From: Glaciecola punicea ACAM 611
GTDB taxonomy: Bacteria; Pseudomonadota; Gammaproteobacteria; Enterobacterales; Alteromonadaceae
Assembly (NCBI RefSeq): GCF_000252165.1
Contig: NZ_BAET01000028.1
Span: 1-64,000 of the forward strand
Reading direction: 5' to 3'
Length of the DNA stretch: 64,000 nucleotides
Shown here: positions 7,495 to 14,541 of the stretch, piece after piece
Position numbering within the stretch: the stretch's first letter is position 1
How the letters are laid out: every line of letters starts with the position of its first letter
Translations under genes and position numbers: made by a program
Notes under the pieces: generated by a model
Databases searched by the model: none
What the model was told of the DNA's origin: nothing
What the model saw: only the letters and a program-made list of their open reading frames with translations

Positions 7495-10400
7495 ATGCTA
7501 CTGAGCTTTTCCAATGATAAATGCGTGCTAAACAGTCATGCTTACAACGGCCTTTATGTCAGCAAAACACGATTTTTAAGTGCCAAATTGCTGCTGATTT
7601 TCTGCCTTTGTGCTTTTCTTTTTGCGTGTGAATCGGCTAAAAACGTCACCACAGCAAGTGTGCCAGTGGCAAGTGACACAAGCATAAGGGCTGTGCAGCA
7701 ACTTTCTAATGTTTTGCCCGTTGATGAAAATATAGTAAAGGGAACCCTTGGCAATGGTCTTAATTACCTTATTCGTGAAAATGCAAAACCGGAAAATTTC
7801 GCTGAGTTAAGGCTAGTCGTAAAAACTGGTTCTATATTTGAAGATGATAGTCAGCAGGGGTTTGCGCACTTTGCTGAGCATATGGCGTTTAACGGCACGC
7901 AAGACTTCCAAGAACAAGAAATTATTGAATTTGTAGAGTCTATTGGTATGCGCTTTGGCGCTCATTTAAACGCTAGCACCAGCTTTGATAACACCATTTA
8001 TAAGCTGCGAGTACCCACCGATAATCCTGAGCTTATTGAAAAGGCGATACATATACTCGAAAATTGGGCGCACAAAGTTACCTTTGACCCTACTGCCATA
8101 GACCAAGAGCGCGGGGTTGTGCTTGAAGAATGGCGCTCGCGTAAAGGGGTAGGCGAGCGTATCGCTAAACAGCAGTGGCCGGTTATGTTTGCAGGCACTA
8201 ATTATGCGAGTCGTCTACCTATTGGCACGCAGGAAATAATTACCTTTGGTAAGCATGAAGACCTTATTCGCTTTTATAATACGTGGTACCGGCCCGACCT
8301 AATGTCGGTTGTGGCGGTGGGTGATTTTGATGCGGCAGTAATTCAAGGTTTAATTGAAAAGTACTTTGGGGATATTAAGCGGCCAAAGACGCCCGTTGTT
8401 GTGCCCGCACAATACTTGGACGTTTATGACTCTGCGGTATTTAATGTGTTTACAGATGAGGAGCTTAGCGGCATAACGCTCTCGAGTTCGTGGCGAAACA
8501 CGAAGCCATTCGCTGCGTTTACTACGCAAACACAGTATAAACAACAGGTGATTAAAAATTTGTTGAATGGGGTGTTAAGCAAGCGTTTAAGTGACTTGGC
8601 GCTTGACACAAGCAGTCCCTTTACAGGTGCGCTTATAGGCTCCAATCAAACAATACCAACGTCGGAAGAATTTTTCTTTAGAGCCAGTGTTGAACCTGAG
8701 CAAACCAAGGCGGCATTTACGCGCTTGCTAACGGAAGTAAAGCGCGTAGTTGACCATGGCATAAGCGAGCAAGAGCTTGCGACCGAAAAAAGATTGTATT
8801 TGGAATGGTTTGAAAGTGCTCTTGAGAGCCAAAACACCCTAAGCCACTCGGCATATTTAGGCGGATACGTGGAGTACTTCTTAAACGAAGGCCCCATTAC
8901 TAGCTTAGCGCAAGACTATGTCTTATCTAAAGTGTTTATAGATGAAATTATCTTGGCTGATTTGCAGGCGCAAATGATTGAGTGGGCCGCCCATCAAAAT
9001 GCTGTGGTATTTTTAACTGCGCCTACCAATATGTTAAGTGAACTGCCTAATGAAGATGAATTAGCGCAAATTTGGCAGCAGGTGCAAAGCGTCCCTACTC
9101 AGGTTTTAGCCGATAAAGAGCAGGTGTCTGTGCTTATGCGCGAGCTGCCTAAGGCTGGCAGCGTGCTGTCTAAAAGACGTATTGAAAAGTGGGATGCGCA
9201 TGAATGGGTATTATCAAATGGCATAAAGATCATCCTAAAACCCACTCCCTTTAAAGAAAACGCAATACAGTTTGCCGCCATCAGTGACGGCGGATATGCC
9301 CTTGTAGATGACGAAACCTACTTACGCTCGTTTGGGCTTATGAACAGCCTTGATTTTATGGGCTTAGGTGAATTAAACACGGAGCAGCTTGCCCAGTTTT
9401 CGCGTGAAAAACGTTTTTCAGTCAACCCGAACATTAGTACTTATAGTGAAAGTATGCGCGGAGGCAGCAATAAAGAAGACTTAATGTACATGATGCAAAG
9501 CATTTATTTGCGCTTTACAGCGCCGGTTAAAGATCTTGAGCGCTTTGAATGGTTGAAAGAAACATACAGACCTCAGCTAGAAAATAAGTACAACAGCTCT
9601 AGTGCACAGTTTTATGCGGCAATACAGTCTAAAACACAGTCGGATAATCCGCGCAACGTTGAGTTTGATGTGGGCATGCTCGACCAGCAAAATTTAGACA
9701 CCATTTACACTGTCTACAAACAGCGATTTGCAAACTCCAGTGACTTCACCTTCATTTTTGTAGGCGATATTAACTTAGATGACATGGATGCTTATTTGTC
9801 GACTTACGTAGCGAGCTTACCCACCACTAGCGTCAAAGATCCGCGCAACAAACTGCCTGACTACGCCCTTCGCGGTGACTATCAAATTCATATGGAAAAA
9901 GGCACTGAAGACAAAGCCACGGTAATTATGAGTTTGTTTGGTGATGCAGTGTGGACGTATCAGAATCAAATGACAATGTCTGCCCTTAACGCTGCTTTAG
10001 AAAAAGACTTAAGGCTTCGTTTACGCGAGGACTTAGCTGGGGTTTATTCGGTGAGCGTGCGCGCCAGATTGAGTCGCTGGCCTTATGAAAACTATAGTAT
10101 AAACGTGAGCTTTACCTGTGATCCGCAGCGAGTGGATGAACTTTATGAAGAAGTAAACGCCATATTTGCAAGCTTTGTTGATGGTAATATTGATGAACAG
10201 GCAATAGACAACTTCAAAACACAGGCAAAAACCAGTCGTGAAAAAAATCTAAAAGAAAACGGGTTTTGGTTAAACTACATGCTGAATCACTATACGCCCT
10301 TCATGCCTCTGCCAATAGATGATTATAAGGCCTTGGTTGACAGTGTTACCTTAGCGGCGGTAAAAGAGGCTGCAAAGCAATATTTGGTGACGGACAATCG

Positions 10401-10548
10401 TTTATATGCCACGTTAAAGCCACAGCCTAGCGGCTCGGAGCTTGATGAGCTTAATAATGCTGAGTTTGATGCTGTTGTGGCCGATGTTGTTGAGGTTGAT
10501 GAGGCTAACGCTAGTGATGCCAAGGTAAAGACGCATGCAGAAAAGTAG
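7495..10548 (+). CDS. M16 family zinc metallopeptidase, lipoprotein
   Basis: A large (1017-residue) pitrilysin/insulinase-type peptidase. The inverted zinc motif HFAEH gives H125, E128 and H129, with the downstream glutamate in RGVVLEEWRSRK. The protein holds two M16 repeats; the C-terminal half (from about 580) lacks the zinc motif as is normal. A hydrophobic stretch ending in LFAC makes C45 a likely lipid site, so the enzyme is probably anchored in the envelope facing the periplasm. The stretch before the signal is unusually long; GTG 7525 (residue 11) is a possible shorter start. The GNAT gene overlaps its last 14 bases. Confidence 0.92.
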   Translation: MLLSFSNDKCVLNSHAYNGLYVSKTRFLSAKLLLIFCLCAFLFACESAKNVTTASVPVASDTSIRAVQQLSNVLPVDENIVKGTLGNGLNYLIRENAKPENFAELRLVVKTGSIFEDDSQQGFAHFAEHMAFNGTQDFQEQEIIEFVESIGMRFGAHLNASTSFDNTIYKLRVPTDNPELIEKAIHILENWAHKVTFDPTAIDQERGVVLEEWRSRKGVGERIAKQQWPVMFAGTNYASRLPIGTQEIITFGKHEDLIRFYNTWYRPDLMSVVAVGDFDAAVIQGLIEKYFGDIKRPKTPVVVPAQYLDVYDSAVFNVFTDEELSGITLSSSWRNTKPFAAFTTQTQYKQQVIKNLLNGVLSKRLSDLALDTSSPFTGALIGSNQTIPTSEEFFFRASVEPEQTKAAFTRLLTEVKRVVDHGISEQELATEKRLYLEWFESALESQNTLSHSAYLGGYVEYFLNEGPITSLAQDYVLSKVFIDEIILADLQAQMIEWAAHQNAVVFLTAPTNMLSELPNEDELAQIWQQVQSVPTQVLADKEQVSVLMRELPKAGSVLSKRRIEKWDAHEWVLSNGIKIILKPTPFKENAIQFAAISDGGYALVDDETYLRSFGLMNSLDFMGLGELNTEQLAQFSREKRFSVNPNISTYSESMRGGSNKEDLMYMMQSIYLRFTAPVKDLERFEWLKETYRPQLENKYNSSSAQFYAAIQSKTQSDNPRNVEFDVGMLDQQNLDTIYTVYKQRFANSSDFTFIFVGDINLDDMDAYLSTYVASLPTTSVKDPRNKLPDYALRGDYQIHMEKGTEDKATVIMSLFGDAVWTYQNQMTMSALNAALEKDLRLRLREDLAGVYSVSVRARLSRWPYENYSINVSFTCDPQRVDELYEEVNAIFASFVDGNIDEQAIDNFKTQAKTSREKNLKENGFWLNYMLNHYTPFMPLPIDDYKALVDSVTLAAVKEAAKQYLVTDNRLYATLKPQPSGSELDELNNAEFDAVVADVVEVDEANASDAKVKTHAEK

Positions 10549-11047
10549 CAAAGATATAATCACCTTCATCGACTATACACCAGCCTTGGCTCATCATTTT
10601 GGCGCAATAAACAAACAGTGGATAGACGACATGTTTGTGCTTGAAGAGATCGACAAAAAGGTGCTCAACGAGCCCCAGCACTACATTATTGATAAGGGTG
10701 GAAAAATATGGTTTGCGCAGCATCCTAAGCACAAAGTAGTAGGCACTTGTGCATTTATCAGTAAAGGCGAAGGTGTCTTTGAGCTTACCAAAATGGGGGT
10801 CTTGTCACCAGTGCGCGGTTTGAAAGTAGGTGAAAAGCTACTGCATCACGTCATTGATCAAGCCTTGAGCATGAAAGTAAAAACGCTATTTTTGCTAACC
10901 AATGCAAAGTGTGAAGCCGCTATTCACCTGTACGAAAAAAATGGCTTTGTACACAGCACAGAAATTATGCAAACCTACGGCCAGAGCTACGAAAGATGCA
11001 ACGTGGCCATGAAGTACGTAGGGTACGGAAAAATAATAAAGCGGTAG
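10535..11047 (+). CDS. GNAT family N-acetyltransferase
   Basis: A 170-residue acetyl-CoA-dependent transferase. The central part has the GNAT motif A/B pattern: ELTKMGVLSPVRGLKVGEKLLHH (acetyl-CoA pyrophosphate loop RGLKVG) and LYEKNGF near the C terminus. The substrate is unknown. The start overlaps the end of the M16 peptidase gene by 14 bp in another frame, so the two are co-translated. A GC-rich hairpin with a T run follows the stop and ends the operon. Confidence 0.85.
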   Translation: MQKSSKDIITFIDYTPALAHHFGAINKQWIDDMFVLEEIDKKVLNEPQHYIIDKGGKIWFAQHPKHKVVGTCAFISKGEGVFELTKMGVLSPVRGLKVGEKLLHHVIDQALSMKVKTLFLLTNAKCEAAIHLYEKNGFVHSTEIMQTYGQSYERCNVAMKYVGYGKIIKR

Positions 11048-11050
11048 ATT

Positions 11051-11079
11051 GGCGCGCCTAACAAAGCGCCTTATTTTTT
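11051..11079 (+). terminator. rho-independent terminator after the M16-GNAT operon
   Basis: GGCGC (11051-11055) pairs with GCGCC (11066-11070) across a 10-base loop and is followed by TTATTTTTT. The T run also forms the last codons and stop of the convergent DUF1456 gene. Confidence 0.6.
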
Positions 11080-11604
11080 GTTTTTCGCATCGGGTCTGTA
11101 TTTAATTACCATGCCTTGCAAGAAATTACGAAGCATTTGGTCTTGGCAGGGGCGGTAGCTTCTATGATCAGTATTTCTAAACAAAGCCGTTAACTCGCTT
11201 TTACCCACATTAAATTCAGCTAGGCGTAAAATAGCCATCATGTCTTCCTCGCGGTAGCTCATGGCAATTCTGATTTTACGCAAAATGTCATTGTTTGAAA
11301 GCCTGTCGCTGCCGCTAAGTACTTTTATTGGTTTCGCATTTGGGTTGTCTTGCTTACCGCGTCTTTTAATAATAAGGCCATCTAAAAACAGCGCTAACAC
11401 TTTATCGCGACAAGGTATAAAACCTGTTTCTTCTTCTTTTTTCATCATGCCGTGCAAATATTCTTCTTCCATCTTGTAATCAACAAGCTTGAATATGCTA
11501 ATAGTGGCGTTATCGTCTAAGGACAAGGCAAATCTAAGACGGCGTAAAACACTGTTGAAAAAGGCGTTGTAGTCTGCTGCTTTTGGAAGTTCGGTAGAGG
11601 ACAT
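11071..11604 (-). CDS. DUF1456 (YehS-like) protein
   Basis: A 177-residue cytoplasmic protein built of two copies of the DUF1456 repeat. The repeats can be lined up as FNSVLRRLRFALSLDDNATISIFKL ... CRDKVLALFLDGLIIKRRG and NNDILRKIRIAMSYREEDMMAILRL ... CQDQMLRNFLQGMVIKYR. E. coli YehS belongs here; its molecular role is unknown. The gene stands alone, ending convergently against the GNAT gene, and its stop lies in the T run of that operon's terminator. Confidence 0.88.
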   Translation of the reverse strand: MSSTELPKAADYNAFFNSVLRRLRFALSLDDNATISIFKLVDYKMEEEYLHGMMKKEEETGFIPCRDKVLALFLDGLIIKRRGKQDNPNAKPIKVLSGSDRLSNNDILRKIRIAMSYREEDMMAILRLAEFNVGKSELTALFRNTDHRSYRPCQDQMLRNFLQGMVIKYRPDAKNKK

Positions 11605-11635
11605 GTAAAGTCTTTTGTAAAATTAAGTTACGTAA

Positions 11636-11863
11636 TTATATAGCATGAATGCGCGTAGGCATAGCGGCACTGGCATGAAAAGGCAGCGCCGCTAAATTGA
11701 ATCTGTAATACACCCAAGGAGCAAAACCGTCTCGGTCTTTTGTGCCAGGTCCGCCATGCGGATTTATTACTGTAAGATGTGGAGCCTTACCAAATTTTGG
11801 CAGCGCAATTAAGGCTTCAATTTCTAAGCCATCTTGGGCGACATGAACCTGCAGTGTACTTAA
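11636..11863 (-). pseudogene. fragment of an S9 (prolyl oligopeptidase) peptidase
   Basis: Read on the minus strand, about 70 codons are open and match the start of the S9 peptidase catalytic domain: QDGLEIEALIALPKF, then VINPHGGPGTKDRDGFAPW. The HGGPG-type loop followed by an aromatic-rich segment is typical of acylaminoacyl and prolyl oligopeptidases. The frame has no start in context and stops after the loop at 11636; nothing of the catalytic Ser/Asp/His region is present. It is a decayed remnant of a gene of roughly 650-700 codons. Confidence 0.6.
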
Positions 11864-11961
11864 TTAAAATTGATCAGTCCTTCCTACCAGAGATGTTAAA
11901 AGACACTGACGGTCTAGCGATTACCATCGAGTCGCATCGTTTTCTGAGTAATGGTAAATAG
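11860..11961 (+). pseudogene. possible EAL-domain scrap
   Basis: On the plus strand the peptide LIKIDQSFLPEMLKDTDGLAI resembles the segment of EAL (c-di-GMP phosphodiesterase) domains that reads roughly LKIDxSFVxDMxxDPDDxAIV. It is about 30 codons long, has no start of its own, and abuts the S9 remnant on the opposite strand. The match is short, so this is a suggestion only. Confidence 0.4.
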
Positions 11962-12058
11962 AGCATTTTGTTACCCGAAAATTTGAATTACTTAAATGCC
12001 CGATTTTTTGTTCATTAGACGTTCACTGCGTTACGCTAATTGCATACGACGTAGCAGG

Positions 12059-12991
12059 CTAAGATCGTCTATTAGACATAGTTTTGCGAGTTTGGCGATC
12101 AATCTTTATGAAATATTCTTTCAAGTAATCGATTAACAACCGAAGTTTCTTAGAGGCAGCGCTACCTGGAGGAAAAACGCCATATATATCGATGTCGTTT
12201 AGCTGATAATCATCTAGTACCGACTCTAAGGTACCCGCTTGAATTTTGGGCCAAGCGTCATATACCGGGATCCTGCCCAAACCATGCCCGCCTTCAATAA
12301 AGGCCGTGCGTGCAGCAGCGTTGTTGGTGGTAATGCCGCCTTTCATTTCAATGGTATATGAAAGGATGCCTTTACGTAGTTCAAGGGTGTTAGAGCTGAG
12401 CTTATACACTACCCATTCATGCTCGTGTAAATCAGCTGGCTGGGTCGGCCGGCCTCGTTTCTTAAAATAGTCAGCAGAGCCGCATAAGCAGGTCGACAGT
12501 TTAGAAAGCTTGAGTGCTTGTAAGCCTGAATCGGGTAGGGGAGCGCCGCGAATAGCAAGATCAATTCCTTCTTGCATAATATTGAGTACTTCGTCGGTTA
12601 AGGTTACATCAAGCTGTATTTTGGGATATAGGCTGCGAAAATTATTGAGTGCAGGCACCACCATATTCAGGCCAACGTTAACCGGGCAGGTAATCTTCAA
12701 TAAGCCTTGGGGTTCACTTTTGAGATTTTCAATTTGCTGATTGGCCATGATGGCGTGTTCGGCAATCATTCGACAAGACTGATAATACTCAGTGCCGGCC
12801 TGTGTCAATGAAATTGATCGGGTAGAGCGATTAAGTAACTTCACCTCAAGCTGAGACTCTAGCTTTTTGAGGTGATAGCTAACCACGGCTCTAGACAAAC
12901 CAATATGTTGAGCGGCCGCAGTAAGATTGCCTTGCTCAACGATCTGAGCAAAGACCATCATGCTTTTGAGTTGTTCGAAATGTACATTCAT
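12059..12991 (-). CDS. LysR-family transcriptional regulator
   Basis: A 310-residue LysR regulator. The N-terminal winged helix-turn-helix covers about residues 5-64 (NLTAAAQHIGLSRAVVSYHLKKLE, then LLNRSTRSISLTQAG), followed by the effector-binding domain (LLKITCPVNVGLNMVVPAL, LCGSADYFKKRGRP). It is transcribed away from the DJ-1/PfpI gene with about 120 bp between starts. That is the usual LysR geometry, so the PfpI-like gene is the probable target. An inverted repeat suited to a LysR operator lies between them. The inducer is unknown. Confidence 0.92.
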   Translation of the reverse strand: MNVHFEQLKSMMVFAQIVEQGNLTAAAQHIGLSRAVVSYHLKKLESQLEVKLLNRSTRSISLTQAGTEYYQSCRMIAEHAIMANQQIENLKSEPQGLLKITCPVNVGLNMVVPALNNFRSLYPKIQLDVTLTDEVLNIMQEGIDLAIRGAPLPDSGLQALKLSKLSTCLCGSADYFKKRGRPTQPADLHEHEWVVYKLSSNTLELRKGILSYTIEMKGGITTNNAAARTAFIEGGHGLGRIPVYDAWPKIQAGTLESVLDDYQLNDIDIYGVFPPGSAASKKLRLLIDYLKEYFIKIDRQTRKTMSNRRS

Positions 12992-13005
12992 AATGCATCA
13001 TAACA

Positions 13006-13034
13006 AACATTGTATCAATAATTAAAACAATGTT
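13006..13034. promoter_or_regulatory. candidate LysR operator
   Basis: AACATTGT (13006-13013) and ACAATGTT (13027-13034) are exact reverse complements with 13 bases between them. They lie in the 121-bp space between the divergent LysR and DJ-1/PfpI genes. Interrupted dyads in this position are the standard recognition site for LysR regulators. Confidence 0.5.
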
Positions 13035-13112
13035 GTTTATTTTCTACATATTGTTAGAAATTATAAAAAGACATAGACTGCCTTGACTTTAAAAGCAGAT
13101 GCGAGAAAAATA

Positions 13113-13811
13113 ATGAATACACAAGCAAAAACTAAACACATTTTAATGGTGTTAACCTCTCATGCCGAGCTAGGCGATAGTGGTGAAAAAACTGGTTTTT
13201 GGGTGGAAGAATTTGCAGCACCTTATTATGCGTTTATCGATGCAGGCGTAGAAGTGAGCATAGTGTCTCCACTAGGCGGCAAGCCACCGATTGATCCAAA
13301 AAGTGAACAAGCAGACTTTCAAACCCCGGCAACCAAACGCTACGATGCTGACACCAACGTGCAAGCCCTAATTGCCAACACCGCTACATTAAGCGATGTT
13401 AAGGCGGCAGATTACGACGCCGTTTTCTATCCAGGCGGGCACGGACCAATGTGGGATTTAACGGATAATGCGCTATCTATTGCCTTAATCGAAGGCTTCT
13501 TAGCGGCCAATAAGCCAGTCGCTGCGGTATGTCATGCAAGCGCTGCTTTCTTGAATATTAAAGATACTTCAGGTCAGTACTCTGTTAAGGGCAAAACCGT
13601 CACAGGTTTTACGAACAGTGAAGAAGAGGCCGTTCAGTTGACTAACATTGTGCCTTTCTTATTAGAAGATGAGTTAATTAAGCGTGGTGGTAACTATCAT
13701 AAAGGTGAAGATTGGAGTGTGTTTGCTGTTCAAGACGGCTTATTGATAACTGGCCAAAATCCGGCAAGTTCAGAACTGGCCGCTGAAAAGCTCTTAGCAG
13801 CCATAGCATAA
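13113..13811 (+). CDS. DJ-1/PfpI family type 1 glutamine amidotransferase-like protein
   Basis: A 232-residue protein of the DJ-1/PfpI superfamily. The nucleophile elbow is AVCHASAAF (cysteine followed by histidine), with the conserved glutamate-bearing N-terminal GEKTGFWVEEFAAPYYAF and the FYPGGHGPMWDL loop, as in Hsp31-like and glyoxalase III-like members. Such proteins act on methylglyoxal or as stress proteins; which applies here is not resolved. ATG 13113 was chosen; a longer frame begins at 13083 with a TTG but starts before the family boundary. It is divergent from, and likely controlled by, the LysR gene. Confidence 0.88.
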   Translation: MNTQAKTKHILMVLTSHAELGDSGEKTGFWVEEFAAPYYAFIDAGVEVSIVSPLGGKPPIDPKSEQADFQTPATKRYDADTNVQALIANTATLSDVKAADYDAVFYPGGHGPMWDLTDNALSIALIEGFLAANKPVAAVCHASAAFLNIKDTSGQYSVKGKTVTGFTNSEEEAVQLTNIVPFLLEDELIKRGGNYHKGEDWSVFAVQDGLLITGQNPASSELAAEKLLAAIA

Positions 13812-13830
13812 ACTATTCACCTCACAGTGT

Positions 13831-13863
13831 TACTTAGCATACGACTTGAGCGTATGTTAAGTA
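13831..13863. terminator. hairpin between convergent genes
   Basis: A 13-base arm (13831-13843) pairs with 13851-13863 around the 7-base loop ACTTGAG, with one G-T wobble. It lies between the convergent PfpI and DUF1499 genes and probably ends both transcripts, though the flanking T and A runs are short. Confidence 0.5.
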
Positions 13864-13878
13864 CTTTAATTAGCGTTA

Positions 13879-14325
13879 TCAATTTGCGTTGAATTGTTCT
13901 CTAATGCTTTCTATTCGTTTTTTGTTTACGCCAACATCTGAAATGCCAAGGCGTGAAGCAGAGCGTGCGTGTATGATGATTTTTCCACTCTCTCGTGAGG
14001 GGAAATAAAACTCAACATCGTCGACAAATCGGAAAATTGCAGAGATAGTTTCGGCTCGAATGTAATCTTCACGCTCTTGTGTGATTTGGGTTCGCTTCAT
14101 TTGCTTAAGAACGGTTAAGAGTCGCTCTTTTGCCTCAGCCTGTGTTCCGGTGAACAAGATTGGTTGTATAGAGTCGACATCAGTGCTTGCTTGCGTGTTT
14201 ACACAGTTGGGTGTGATGGGGCATGGGCTCAACTCGCCATTTGTGATGCCTAATCTAGGTGCACTGCCTGCGCATCCTGCCAAGAAAGTGGTAAATAATA
14301 GGACGGCTAATACTTTTTGACGCAT
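13879..14325 (-). CDS. DUF1499 family lipoprotein
   Basis: A 148-residue protein with a lipoprotein signal (LLFTTFLAGCAG, lipid site C18) and the DUF1499 core: SPCPITPNCVNTQA near the N terminus, ERLLTVLKQMKRTQI in the middle, and the ending FRFVDDVEFYFP ... HARSASRLGISDVGVNKKRIESIR. Members are widespread envelope proteins of unknown function. It appears monocistronic and ends convergently toward the PfpI gene across a hairpin. Confidence 0.85.
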   Translation of the reverse strand: MRQKVLAVLLFTTFLAGCAGSAPRLGITNGELSPCPITPNCVNTQASTDVDSIQPILFTGTQAEAKERLLTVLKQMKRTQITQEREDYIRAETISAIFRFVDDVEFYFPSRESGKIIIHARSASRLGISDVGVNKKRIESIREQFNAN

Positions 14326-14541
14326 TGATTTTCCTTAATAATTGAGGATACTTGTGTGCCTCGGAGAACTCTTTTTCTTCGCTGGTGAATTTGCAGAATC
14401 CAAAACTATTATTTAGCGCAGAATAGGTATTCACCTTCGCCAGAATATACAATAAATAGCCCCGAAGTAAACTCTGCTATCGAAATTTTGGCGGCATAGC
14501 ATGATCTTCACCTCGGGAATAGACTGTTTATTAAATCCGTA

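Larger units (their letters stand above)
11605..12058. other. 454-bp gap between genes holding gene remnants
   Basis: No intact gene is seen here. It contains the S9-peptidase fragment on the minus strand and the EAL-like fragment on the plus strand, back to back, then about 95 bp without recognisable content before the LysR gene's 3' end. Confidence 0.6.

Noticed and set aside
12014-12023. AGACGTTC resembling a met-box
   Set aside because: Only 6/8 matches, no tandem neighbour, and it lies downstream of the LysR gene rather than at a promoter.
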